Shown: positions 36,588-48,539 of the stretch, piece after piece
Layout of the letters: every line of letters begins with the position of its first letter
Position numbering within the stretch: the stretch's first letter is position 1
Assembly: GCF_963678635.1 (NCBI RefSeq)
Contig: NC_087063.1
Span: 39,014,759 to 39,078,758, forward strand
Source of the DNA: Symsagittifera roscoffensis
Taxonomy: Eukaryota; Xenacoelomorpha; Acoela; Convolutidae
DNA: 64,000 bases
Direction: 5' to 3'
Notes under the pieces: model-generated
Databases searched by the model: none
What the model was told of the DNA's origin: nothing
Seen by the model: only the letters and a program-made list of their open reading frames with translations
Translations under genes and position numbers: made by a program

Positions 36588-37795
36588 ACAGCAATCTACC
36601 AAACGGACAATTTTAGTACGGTGAACTTTCTTTTATAAGCTATTAACTCTTTCCTTGTTAATCAAAGTATTTTCTGGCTAAAAAGCAGAATGATCTTGAA
36701 ACACCAAATATTGAGTTTTAACAATATCGATCCCACATAGACCGCAAAAAGTTTGTGTTTTGGTTTTCAAACATAGCTGAAAGTTAAGTAGATGGGTCAA
36801 ACTTGGCTTGAGAAACATAGCCTGCAAAAATTCGGCCTAAAATAAATAGCCGAAACCTTTCTACTGTTCTTAAGCATGAACGAGATGATAGGCATAAAAA
36901 TTGAATCATAATTGATGATCTAATTACGCTTACGATTAGTGTTATTTTCTGCTCGGTAGCTAGAATTTAATGATTATTTCTTGACATTAAGTTCATTAGA
37001 TACCTGTATGAATTAACTTTCATTTGATAACATCGTGTCTCATTTTAGAAAATCGTTCAACGGGGCGATTAAAATGAGCGAGTGATATTTCGAACTTGCG
37101 AGTGATTGATTGATGCGTTACGGTGAATTAGTGTTTGCGCGTTTTGCGATGCGAGTTTAGTTTGCGATGGTTCACTTGTAATAAACCGAGTTATTATAAT
37201 ACTTGCAGCACTTGTCGCTATAACGAAACCAGGCGCAAGAGAAGCGATTCTTTAGAAAAGTGGGAAGAGACATTGTGATCAGTCTTTAGACTTCAGCGAA
37301 AGGTAATGCTCTCGAATCCTTCTTTGATATACGAATAGACAACGATTAAGTTAAAAAGTGACAATAAACAATCATTGGAATGCAAAAAGTTGAAAAGAAA
37401 AACGACCGGTCATGGCATTGTTTGATATGCGCTTTTCGAAACAGCAAATTAACAGTTTGATCTAAGTAGCAACCAGATACAGGGAGCTTTTAGTCGACCG
37501 ATGACTCGTCATCTCTTCTGTGTGGACGAAAACGTGTCATTTTAACTGCGAGGGCTCATGTTTGTCAAACCTAGCTATTTCTTCCAACAGTATTTCCGGT
37601 AAAGTGAAGTTTTCATTTTCTATTTTGAAAGAGTTCTTTACTTGGCAGATTCAAGTTGAATTGCTGGATAGCTCTTTGTTATACTTGGATCAGTATTTGT
37701 AATTTATTTCATTTCAGAGACAATTTTTTTTCGCAAAAGTGTAAAATTTGATTTTTTGAACAACATTGCGTCTGTCAGAGTAATGTTTATTACCC

Positions 37796-37975
37796 TTGTG
37801 ATAGCAAGGGTATTGCAATCAGGTAGTAGGCTTTTTTCCCGTAAACAACTTTGTCCACAATTTTGGTACCTTGGTTCATTGCTAATTCAAGCTTTTTAGT
37901 GCATCTTGCCCACTTAGCATGGTGGTAACGAATACGCCGGGGACGGCAAAGGTCATGGGTTGGAATAAGGGTTTG
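37796..37975 (+). repeat. SINE-like repeat, copy 2
   Basis: Partner of 16,675-16,870, sharing GCAAGGGTAT, TTTTTTCCCGTAAACAACTT, a TGGTGGTAACG A-box-like string and GGCAAAGGTCATGGGTT. The common order of blocks shows they are one dispersed family. Confidence 0.45.
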
Positions 37976-38939
37976 AAAAAAATTTCGGCCTCTTATTTGT
38001 CTGCTTCTGTTTTGTCGGCTTAGTTGCCGCATCTAAGAATCGTTTATTTTAGCTGTATTCAGTTACTGCAATTATTTCCGGCATTTTAAAAATCCGGCCG
38101 AATAGAAATTTGCTTTTCAATTTGTAATTTTACCAGCTCGATTTGTTGTAATCTTTATTATGCAAAATTATATTATGCATAAGAGATCTCAATTTTAATA
38201 CATGCTTTGCTCAAGTACTCAAAATTACCACCTATTGTAACATCACCCTTTATTTTTGCTCCAACCACCCCATAGGTCGTTTTTATCCCACTGAAATTTG
38301 ACAACCTGAAAGAAAGCTTTAAGCGGTCAAAGGAGATATCGTATTGAAGTTATTCCAGTCGTGACTCGAATTCTTTAAAATCATAAAAATTATCGCAGTG
38401 TAGAAAACTGGTCTGATTTTTTTAAACATTCAGACTCAAACTTCACACTGGTCCTTTCAACGAGGAACGAGTTTGTACTTTAAAATTGTAAATAATTGGT
38501 CAATTTATGGTAACTGCATGGTATAATCTGTGTACTCACATGAAAAAAAAAGTTTCGTTCGAAAAGATCGAAACTCGTTTTTTTTGCAATTCTTTTTGAG
38601 CCTTAATAACTGGTCAGAACAGTTTGTGCTAATTTCAGGTAAATTTGTTGCTGTTGTTCTGTTTCATGCTTTTGATTTTACATGCGAGAGCTAGTGAACT
38701 TCTAATCATGAACTGGGCTTTTTCCATAAAGCAACTTTTCTTACAAATCTAGGAAATTGACCTCGCTTCATTATGAAACCGAAGGTTAAGGTCCCAGTTG
38801 GAACTTTTTGTGTAAAAAAGATGTTAAGGGGAAAATTCGAATGGTCGGCTATCGTTTGTCTTTTTTGTACGCTTACTCTCCGAGTCATCGAATCTATTTT
38901 CTCTCTCTATTTTTTGTATTATTGTACTGAACCAAAACA

Positions 38940-39210
38940 ACTTGTTCTTTAAATTTTTGTTGACAGTGCTTTTAAAATGTTCCATTTTCCCCTTTAAGGA
39001 TGAAATAGATTGAGTCAAAATTACCATTTTTTGTGATATTTTGGTTCCGATTTTTGGAGAATAAATTTGTGTAAAATCTTTGTGATATTTTGGTTCCGGT
39101 TTTGTCAGAATAATTTGCACAAAAATGAAAAAAAAACGCTTTAAAACATTTTTAAAGACTGTATTCAAATGGATGCAGATTTTTCAATTAAGATAAATTT
39201 TACATAAAAA
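38940..39210 (+). repeat. Diverged direct repeat, copy 1
   Basis: Shares the ordered blocks AATGTTC-ATTTT-CCCC, TTTTGGTTCCG, TAATTTGCA, CGCTTTAAAA and TATTCAAATGGATGCAGAT with 39,600-39,800. It also contains an internal short duplication of TTTGTGATATTTTGGTTCCG. Confidence 0.7.
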
Positions 39211-39599
39211 AATTATTTTCTGTCTGAATAGTTAACTGATGTTTTCTTTTATTTTCGTTTGATTATTTCTTTGTGGAAAGCGTTTTGTGTAAGGAAAACT
39301 TCAGGAATATTCGGACTGTCTCCCCTACGTATAGAGTTTTGTTTTGATTCAAGTAACTTCAACTATAATTGAATTTCGCTCTGCTTTTTTTAAATTTACC
39401 AACTCTGATTTTCTTTATTTTTATTTCTTTCTCTCGGAAATGGTTTCCGCATATGTTCTATCAACTTAGTCACTTATATGGCGTTTTTTGAAATTTAAAA
39501 TGGTGTTTATGCTTTTGTGTGTTTCAAGAGGTAGGGTAGGTAAAATCTTAGTCGATCCTAAGGTTTTACCTTCCATACCTGTCTGAATAAGGTTGTTCT

Positions 39600-39800
39600 T
39601 TAAGTTTTTATTGACCGTGTTTTTGAAATGTTCATTTTTCCCCGTTAGGATGAACTAAGTCGAGCCAAAACTGCCCTTTTTTGGTTCCGGATTTTGCAGA
39701 GTAATTTGCATGAAAAATGAAAAAAAACCGCTTTAAAAAATTTTGAAATACGCTATTCAAATGGATGCAGATTTTCCCATTAGGTTAAATTTTCAAAAAT
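39600..39800 (+). repeat. Diverged direct repeat, copy 2
   Basis: Second copy of the 38,940-39,210 repeat in the same orientation, shorter because it lacks the internal duplication. Confidence 0.7.
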
Positions 39801-42154
39801 TTGGCTCACAATTTTTCAAGACACCAATTTTGTTTTCGGCTCAGCGGGCGACTACCTGAGTATGCCCGGCTTAGTTGCTGCTCGGTACAGGATTCTGAGT
39901 ACCTTTTCAATGTTAGTGATTGTGTTTCTCGTTATGTTTTCCTAAATTGAATATCATACAAAACAAACTTATGAAATGTAGTTTTTTTTCCACCTTTTTG
40001 ATATAATTTTTCGACGTAGTGGCTCTTAGATTTTTGGTTTCAAAGTGAAATTAAATTCAAAGATTTCCAAGCGGCATGAAGGTTAAGTTCTTTATTGGTT
40101 CAGTTTTGTCAAATTGGTTTAGTTTTATGCGAAAAATGACAATCATAAAGGATCCTATACCTTTCTTTTAAAATAATTCGAAGAATAAGTCGTTTTTCGG
40201 TTTTCTTGAGTTCATCGGTATATTCAACCGTTTGTTGGTTATGTTTTCATATTATGTTGTCTTGAGTTATCCACGCTTTTCCTGTAGTTCTAAGGTTTGT
40301 ATTTACAAAAAGATAGGTATATTGCATCCTTTTTTGTACTACGAGCTCGTAATTTCAATGATGTTTTAATCATGAATTTTAAAGTTTTAAGCTATGAGAT
40401 GGTTGTTTCAATGCTGTCATGAATCATGGAACGTTTTTTTAAATAAGCGTGGTAAAGTTAACATCAAGCTGTAATTTGTTTTGATTGTGACGGATTGTTT
40501 GATACAGACATGCATATTGGTGGGAAAAGCTCTTCACATGATTTTATCGGGAGACTTCGTTAGTTGTCTTGCACAGCCCAGCTGAAGCAAGAGTGACGTG
40601 GGTGGATGCAGCTTCTGGAACAAGCCCTCTCAATGAGCAACGGAATCATGTAAAAGGATATTCATACTGTCGAGTTTTCTGGAGCATGCTCAGTAACAGA
40701 GTTGCTTTGCATTCAATGCTCACGTTTTGATGCAGTGATCATTACATAGAAAACTCAACCAGGAGTATGCTGGATGAACAAACGTTGCGGAGATAAAAGT
40801 TGCAGCTGCCTGAAAAAAAGACAGAATTAAAACTGCTAAAACAGTGTCACAAGATTCATTTTGAACTTAATGTGTTTTTAAAGTGCATCGAGCCTCATTG
40901 TTCCGACCACCAATTACCCACCCTCTTCCCCTTATAGGAGGTGGGAAGCAAATATGGCATAGGTGTTTTTTCCCGATTTTGACTACCTCAAACAAAACTC
41001 GAAGGGGGTAAATACGGTATCATATTAAAGCCCTATTGTCGTGATTCGGACTCAAGTATCAAAAACTCAAAAAAACTGGTCTCACTGATCATAAAAATTG
41101 TCTGGATTTTTTTGTTTTTTTTGTGGCGTGATCTGAATTTGCAATCTAAGACAAATTTCCAAATTAATTCTAGAGACATTTTTTGACTATTTTAGCCATT
41201 TTATCCATTCAATCTATCTTATGAAATAAAAAATAAACAACGGAAGAACTGAAAATTACGAAATAGATGTTTTTTTTTACTTTTTAGTTTTCGTTTAAAA
41301 AAAATTACGGTCGGAACATTCTCTACTTGCACAGCAACCCCCATTCCTTGTTATTTCTTGAAATTGAATTCAAAATACTGCTGTATAAAAATTCATTTTT
41401 CATGTCTATGTTGATAAATTTGGACCGAAGAATTTTTCATTATTCCGACCACTCTTAGAGTGGCAAGGAAATATGTCGACGACGGGTGAGTCAAGTGTAA
41501 TATCGAGTTAAAACCGTTTTAGTTGCTACTCCGGCTCTAGAAAGATTTATCATTGTTTTCTGTGTCGAGAAAAAGAGATCTGGTATTTCGATTTTCGGAC
41601 TGCTTTTTAGCGGTGGAGTGAATCACAATTCAACTTTGATTTTTTAAAAAAAATTAGTGAGTTGATTCCAGGAACAAACCTGAAAACACGCATTAAAATT
41701 GGAGTGCTATGTCAGTTGACTATGGATCAACAGTAGTAGTAGTGTTCTTCTTAAATGACAAAAGTTTTCTGTGTAATTGATATTGTTGGAAAATACTGTG
41801 CTATACGTTGCAAACTATCTAGCTAATTTGCACGATGGCCACGGCATCAGTGCGAAGCTTGATCTGCCAGTGCCATAACAGCACTAGCAGATCAATATCA
41901 GCAACAATCATTTTTTTAACTAAAACTTTGATAATGGAATCGAATTTTTAAGCCTTACATTGGATTGCTCTCCGCGATACCGTGAAAGGTTAATTGGCGG
42001 AAAAAAATTGAAGAGCTTTCAAAATTTTTAAACTGTTTTGTAAGTTGTCAAAAATAGGGAAAACGGTGGCCGACCGGTTGTGTTAGCCGTGTGTTATGCA
42101 TGGCTAAGCTGGAAAAGAGTAACATTTTTGGTGATATATTACAATAAGTGGTAG

Positions 42155-42549
42155 CAGGGTTGGGACTGTTTTAAATCATGTTTTAAAACAAGGCAAAAAA
42201 ACACGGTTTAAAACAGAAAATAAAAAACAGTGTTTTTCATTTTTTTGAAATTATCGCAAAAAACTAGCATTGTCTGGGAGTCAAACCGCTGCAAAAGGGG
42301 TATGGGCCGCTTGCCTTTTTTGAGCCGGCTCGATCTGTGCAATGCTGCACCGAATCATCTTAAACATTTTGTAGCAAAAAAAGTGATGATTATCTGACTC
42401 CCGTTTTTCTTGCCGCATATCTACAAAGATCATCAGTATGAGGGCATAAAGTTAGAGCTGAACAAACTGTAAAAAAAAACATGTTTTTCATTAAAACAAA
42501 TGCTGTTTAATTGATTTTTTAAATAAAAAACGTTTTTTTTCCAACCCTG
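42155..42549. mobile_element. hAT-type MITE, 395 bp, older copy
   Basis: Ends CAGGGTTGG / CCAACCCTG flanked by AGTGGTAG and GGTGATAG (6 of 8 matching, read as a decayed 8 bp target duplication). The interior has the same GTTTTAAA/TTTAAAAC-rich character as the 34,772 element, so it is probably the same or a sister family. Confidence 0.7.
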
Positions 42550-42939
42550 GGTGATAGGTTCAATATCAATAACTGGATCGCTTTTGCTATACTTCGCACA
42601 TTATTGTTAAATTATTCCATAGGCCAATTTTTCGGCAGAAGAAAGGTAAAAATTGAGTCTTAGAATAGCATTTCATTTTGCAGAGTAATGTATTTACAAA
42701 AACTATCTAACTAAGATATCAATTGATTGAAAATAAAATGACTATATTAAGCATAACAGTTCTGAAAATACATGCACTTTACTCAAAATTACAACCTATT
42801 GTAACAAATCACCACATTTTTTGAAAAACTGGTCTTATCAATTATGCCCTGACCAACCTTCTCGAAAATAAATTAATCAGAGCCATAGTTAGACCGATCG
42901 ATCTTCCATTCATTTGCTAAAAATGTGTGTTAAGTGAAT

Positions 42940-44275
42940 TGATGGGTTACGCCCAGAAATGCTTCAAAGCTTGCCGCTTGAAAAATCAAATTGTTCAAAA
43001 TTAGCAGATTGCGCTTGAATAATTTTGCCTGTTCAAACTTTCAAAAATCCTCTAACTAAAATTTTTGCAAAATATTTGTCTGCAAAACAGATGAAACAAT
43101 TTTTTACGTCATAGTCGAGCCGAAAAACAAATTTGTATGCAAATCTTAGTCACATTTGGCGTCAACGTGCATAACTACCAGCTCCAAAACTTTTTCTATA
43201 CAAATCATAATTAAATTCAGTGCCTTACCGCATGATCGTTTTATCACATGGAATTAGAGTTAATGCGAATTTTTTGGCATTATAGAGAATTGCAAAAAGG
43301 TTAGAACACAGAATTAATTAAAAAACAAATGAACTATTTCAAAAATTTTTGCATGCGAAAGTTATAGAGAGTTGTAAAAAGATCGGACAGACAGAATTAA
43401 TTAAAAAGAGCAACTGTCTAGAACGGAAAATAAAACTGAAGTAAACATAACGTCGAAAGTTCATAAAGCAGAGTTACGGGATCTACATAACATTCCGTCT
43501 TTCAAGAAAGGGGAGGAGATCATCATTAAAATTACTTGCAGCGATCTTTCGACCAATCAGAATGCAGCAAAATTTGAATTTATATGCAACGTTCTTGTGC
43601 GAATTTACTGTTTTTATTTGCAGGGGTAGAGATTCTTTAGTAGATACAATAAAGGGGAGATTTTCAAGTTGATCAGATTTTGGCTCAAAACCTAAAACCA
43701 CGGCGGGCAACTGGATCCAAAGAGTCAAAATGTTTCATAGTAAAATCTGTATATTCATAGCAGTATTTGAAAATTAGGCTAGCATAATCATCGGATAATG
43801 TCGATTCCGCATTTTGAATTTGGTCTGACAAAAAATTCAAGGTAGTTCGGCTTCAGCTTTTGCTTGCAAAAAAGCGTCGAAAAGCACTGATTGCTCATTT
43901 TAATTAATTCTGTCTGTCCGAACTTTTTGCTACTAATCATAGCTTTGAAAACAAAAAGTATGACTCAAGATCACCTAAAAACCTGAATTTGCATGCAAAA
44001 GTTTCTCAACATTGGCAGTTTGCTCTTTTTAACTATTTCGATCTGTTCCAACTTTTTGCTTCTTAAATAGAGAGTTGCAAAAAGTTCGGACAGACAGAAA
44101 TAATTAAAGAGAGCAATCTGCTAATTTTGAGCAATGCAAAATTGAAGTTTTAGGTGACACTGAGACATACTTTCTGTCTGAAAAATTAGCTTTTGCATGT
44201 AAAAATTGTCTGAAAAAGGTCATTTGCTCTTTTTGATTATTTTTGTCTGTCCGAATTTTTTGCTACTAATTATAA
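42940..44275. repeat. Cluster of a short dispersed motif in both orientations
   Basis: A ~40 bp motif (GCAAAAAGTTCGGACAGACA followed by GAATTAATTAAAAAGAGCAA-like sequence) recurs near 43,290, 43,375 and 44,075. Its reverse complement (CTCTTTTTAATTA...CTGTCTGTCCGAACTTTTTGC) recurs near 43,895, 44,030 and 44,225. No ORF in the cluster is convincing. Confidence 0.6.
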
Positions 44276-44277
44276 TA

Positions 44278-45008
44278 CAGTGCTGATTTAAATTAACCGG
44301 ACAAAACGCGTTAAACTTGAAATTTAAAACCCGTTTTTCTCAAATTGGGTCGAGTTTAGGTGAAAACTTATTAAGACAAAATTAGCTTAAAATTTTAGCA
44401 GAATTAATATGGTGTAATTTATTTTGCGCAATTCGGGCCCGAAATTTTACCCCAAAAATGGGTCATTTTGACTTTTCTTAGTTAATCAAAAATTACGCCA
44501 AAAATACTCGCACGATCACAGACATAATTATATCAAAGTGAGCCCCTTACGTAGCCCAACAAACTTTAAGAAGGGCATAACCTCCAAAAAAATTGCAAGA
44601 TGTTTAAAAATTGTTTTTACATAAAAAGTTGGTATTTTATATAGTAAAAACGACCTTTTTTGTCTATCAAACAAAAATAATATATTTTATACAATTTTTT
44701 GGAGGTTATGCCCTTCTTAAAGTTTGTTGGGCTACGTAAGGGGCTCACGTTGATATAATTATGTCTGTGATTGTCCGAGTATTTTTGGCGTAATTTTTGA
44801 TTAGCTAAGAAAAGCCAAAATGACCCATTTTTGGGGTAAAATTTTGGGCCCGAATTTCGCAAAATAAATTACACCATATTAATTCTGCCAAAATTTTAAG
44901 CTAATTTTGTCGTAATAAGTTTTCACCTAAACTCAACCCAATTTGAGAAAAACTAGTTTTAAATTTCAAGATTAACGCGTTTTGTCCGTTTAATTTAAAT
45001 CAGCACTG
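44278..45008. mobile_element. Tc1/mariner-type foldback element, 731 bp
   Basis: Arms of about 320 bp (44,278-44,598 and 44,688-45,008) are near-perfect reverse complements around a ~90 bp AT-rich loop. Ends are CAGTGCTGATTTAAATTAA and its complement, flanked by TA on both sides. The TA duplication and CAGT start fit Tc1/mariner. No transposase ORF, so it is non-autonomous. Confidence 0.88.
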
Positions 45009-45044
45009 TATGGGCGATCTAGAGCATGTTGATCTTTTCTTCAG

Positions 45045-45500
45045 TTAATGCCAAATTAATGCCACCGGGCGGATCTAGAATTTTAATGCCACCAAATTAA
45101 TGCCACCGGGCGGGGGGGGGGGGGAGATTCGCAAAAACTTTTCGAAAATTTTATCTCTTTTTTAAATCGATCAAAATGATTTTCCGAGTTCCCCCAAAGC
45201 TCTAAAGAAACCCTGTTTTGGGCCATAAAAAAATTGAAAAATAAGACAAAAATAGCGTCTTAAGGCACTTTTGGAAAATTATCCACCAAAAAATAGCAAT
45301 TTTTTGGCGCGAGCTCCCCCCTTAAATTTAGTATATGTTTGCACCAAAGGCGCCTTTAATTAGAAAAAATTTTAGGGTCCGTCAGCCAAAAATGGATATC
45401 TCAAAACAGTTCGAAGGGGGGACCCTCCGGGTCGGCAGGAGGACAAATCCCTGAGAGGGTGGAAGGCGTCCTCCCCCTCCCCCCATAAATCTGCCCCTGG
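45045..45500. mobile_element. Possible MITE with GGGCGGATCTAG / AAATCTGCCCCTGG ends and a 13-G run
   Basis: The left side has CCGGGCGGATCTAG, a ~46 bp direct duplication of an AATTAATGCCACCGGGCGG segment and 13 Gs (45,112-45,124). The right side is C-rich and ends ATAAATCTGCCCCTGG. These resemble the GGGGCGGATC-type inverted ends common in animal MITEs, but the ends are not clean and no target duplication is evident. Confidence 0.35.
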
Positions 45501-47300
45501 TTGGCAATATCCTATATCCTGTTATGTCAGCGAATCTGAGCGAAGTTGATTAACCTAAAAGTGCTCATTTTGACGTCTGAAATCAAGTTTTGTATTTCAG
45601 ATGTAAAACCGTGTAAAGAAACATCAAAAAACCCAATTAACCTAGAACAACAGTATTTTGTCCGTTTAAGTTGAACAAGGTCACCGGCATTGCCAACAAA
45701 TTGGCATTAACAATAAAAGAGGCGATTTGCGGTTGAGATTTTGTCGCACCAATTTTACGCGCGGAAGTGAGTGAAAAAATGGTTTCTGAGTTCAACAGAA
45801 GTTTTATTTGAAATAGTTCCCCTCAGATTCGTTGAACGTAGAAAATTAACAACAGTTTGACATCAATTGTAATATTGATAATTCCAAATTGTTGGCTATA
45901 TCGTTTGCTGCTCACAAATCTGAATAACATCAATTCAGATAAAACTGTTTTATACGGTATCTTGAATCATTTTTTCACCCTTTTCAGCACGCAAAAGCCA
46001 TGTTAGAAAATCTAATTATCCTCAAAAGCACTATTTTTGATTAATGAAAAGCTGCTCTAGGACACCTATATTATGATCAATTTGGTTTTATCCATATAAG
46101 CAGGATGCTAATTCATTATTGCTATCAGCACTGTTTGAAGAATCATTGTTTATCTCCATGGACCTATCGAAACGGAATTACAGGTAGGAATTAATTTATT
46201 TTTCAGTTGGATTTCTACGGGTTGGGTTATTCATTGACAGGTAAAACTTTTTCATGAGTTGGAGCATGATGCAGTGTTACATCATCGGTCTGCATAGCAT
46301 GCCGAAAATAATCAAAGTTTTTGCGATCTGATTGCGTCTAGGAAATAACTTATGAAATATACCAAAGTTGCATAACTCGAATGGCTTGCTTTAACAAAAT
46401 CAATTTGTTTGAATGCTTAAGGTAATCAGACGGTCAAAAGTATCATAGTAACCGAGGTTACAGTCAGGAGTCCCTTCATCGCGTATTCCAGTCAAAATCC
46501 TTGTAATTTTCTAGATATGGAAGTGATAGTGCTAAAAAGGAGATAATAAGAGCTGATGTCCTTACAATTAAACTTGTTTCAATAACAAACGCGCAACTCT
46601 GCACGAGAAAAATTGATATACAAACATAATTGTGGTACAAAAAAAAATTTCGTCAAAAAATGTTTTGTCGTTTATTGTTCAGAGTATGCAAGCGGCATTC
46701 GGAATCTGTTTTGCCAGGGAGATTGTCTGTTTTAAAAAGCTGCCTGCTCTGGGTTCCTCTGTGCATATGCTTAGATTCTTACAAATTTTGTTCAAAAAAA
46801 TCTGTGCTGGGGCCGGCGGCGCCCTAAATATCAAAAGCGTGCGATCGAAAAAGATACTTATCATCTATTTATTAAGTCTTTATACTTGTCATTTTTTGTT
46901 CTTCCGCTTCAGCGGCAGCCGCACCAGAGTTACAAACAAACCCGGCACTAATCCTACTAGGGGCTAAGGATTCTACTACCGTCAAATCTCACAAGAGCTG
47001 CCTACCAACAGCCCATGAAACGAGCGTCTCAAACCGTCTGGTCGCTTCTGATCGGTCCGGTAGAGGTGTCGTGGTTCTAGAACAGATGGAGTATGAGTAG
47101 AAAAAAACTGCTATGCCAACCTCCGTGTTTTCCGCACACGCATTTATGCCGTTCGCAAATTTTTGAGCATAATCGAAGTCCTATTGCAATTCTGAGTTGT
47201 TGGTTTGACAGTTTTAACCTTAAATTTATGCACGGTATGACGTTCAATCATTGGGAGCCAAATCTATCTTGGAACGCGTTGAATCTTTTTACGTCCGTTG
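45501..47300. other. Gene-free region
   Basis: No supported gene. A TTTTGTCCGTTTAAGTTGAA string near 45,656 resembles the end of the 44,278 mariner foldback and may be a remnant. A GCATTGCCAACAAATTGGCATTAAC string near 45,690 is an inverted partner of sequence near 45,040. ORFs at 46.6-47.0 kb have no recognisable features. Confidence 0.4.
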
Positions 47301-47315
47301 GTTCGAGTTGTAAAA

Positions 47316-48430
47316 TCAAGTCTGCAACTTCGGTGTCAAAAGTTGGCTCTCAAAATTTTTTTGGATTTCGTTTTCCGGAGCCATTTCAATTTCTTCAAGT
47401 TCAAACCACCGTTTAAACACATCATCATAAGTATCATCCTCATGCTCCAGACCAAAACTTCGCTTAAGACTTTTTTCGCTCCTACTGCTGAGGCTAAGAA
47501 AGCGGGTAAAGCTAGTAGACGAGCGGAAGAAACACCACGCCACCTTTTGCTGCCGGGAGAACTGCTTGTAAAGACTGGTTATCATCCATTGTACAATTCG
47601 GGACGAGTTAAAAAAACCCGATTCAGCCTTGTTTCTCTATTTAGAGAGTTAAAGGCATTCCTAAAATCTATTTTAATAAAACAGTGCATTTTGGTGTGTC
47701 GTTGCTCTCAGTTAGGTTTCGATACGACTGTGCAGCTTTTTCTGCTCCTCGTTTAGGGCCGCATCCGACCTGTAGGCTTCCGAAACATTTTTGTCGCTCG
47801 GAGAGGGCCTTGTCTCCAGCATATTTAGACGCGATACGTCTCAGCGTGTTGCCTATGAAAATCGGTCTCAATCCTCCATCTATTTTTACGAGGGCGATAA
47901 GCTTTGCGCCAAAAAAAATAAGATACTAGGGTTTCGTCTATTTTGCCATCTCCAATGAAATTTATCAGCTTAGTAAGCGATTTCGGAAATTTAAGTCCTG
48001 CACTGCCGTTCGACTTACCAACGAGATCTTTAAAAATTTGAGGAACTATTTTATCCGGACCTGCTGCTGATCTGTTCGTAAAGGAAGTTATTGCTTTGTA
48101 TACATCGAATTTGGTTACAAAAAAAAACAATCTAAATTTTCTGGATTTGGAGCTGCAAATTTGGCTCGCTGAGGGTGCTTAGTCTACAATTTTGGATGGT
48201 TATCAGATGAAAAAGGAGCAGTTATGCCAATTGCAAGCCTTATGTAAAGCAGCAAGCTTTATCCCTCCCGTTATATCTCCTTCATCGTGCTTACTACTTA
48301 TTAGCTTTATTCTCTGCTCGAAATCACTCAGAGGCGGGCTTAATTTTTGAGGATGGCTTTTTTGGAGGTCGCGTCATTGGCTCGAGATTTCAAATTTATC
48401 AAAAGGCTCATGCTTGTGGGCTCTTTGCAT
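47316..48430 (-). mobile_element. Decayed non-LTR-type reverse transcriptase
   Basis: Minus-strand pieces in order: S-K-H-D-E-G-D-I-T-G-G (about 48.27 kb), S-A-A-G-P-D-K-I-V-P-Q-I-F-K-D-L (about 48.06 kb), R-P-I-F-I-G-N-T-L-R-R-I-A-S-K (about 47.85 kb) and a D-F-R-N-A-F-N-S-L-N-R fragment (about 47.67 kb). This is the order seen in RTs with an S-A-G-P-D...R-P-I-A-I-G-N-T-L-R-R pattern. Frameshifts and stops interrupt the frame; it is a pseudogene. Clade not assigned. Confidence 0.65.
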
Positions 48431-48539
48431 CCACTTCTTTCTGGTTGCTCCAAAAAAAAACAAGAAAGACATTGAAAAAAAATAGCTATTTGCAGAAATT
48501 AGACATTGTAGAAGATGTAATTTTTTTTTCCGGTTCAGA

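Larger units (their letters stand above)
36600..42150. other. Gene-free AT-rich region
   Basis: No ORF with recognisable motifs on either strand. It contains the second SINE-like copy, the 38.9/39.6 kb direct repeat pair and an imperfect palindrome around 38,550-38,580 (GTTTCGTTCGA/TCGAAAC). The rest shows long homopolymer-rich stretches only. Confidence 0.5.

Noticed and set aside
46630-46967. 111-aa ORF on the + strand
   Set aside because: Hydrophobic and basic composition without motif, overlapping another ORF of similar length; looks like chance in AT-rich DNA.
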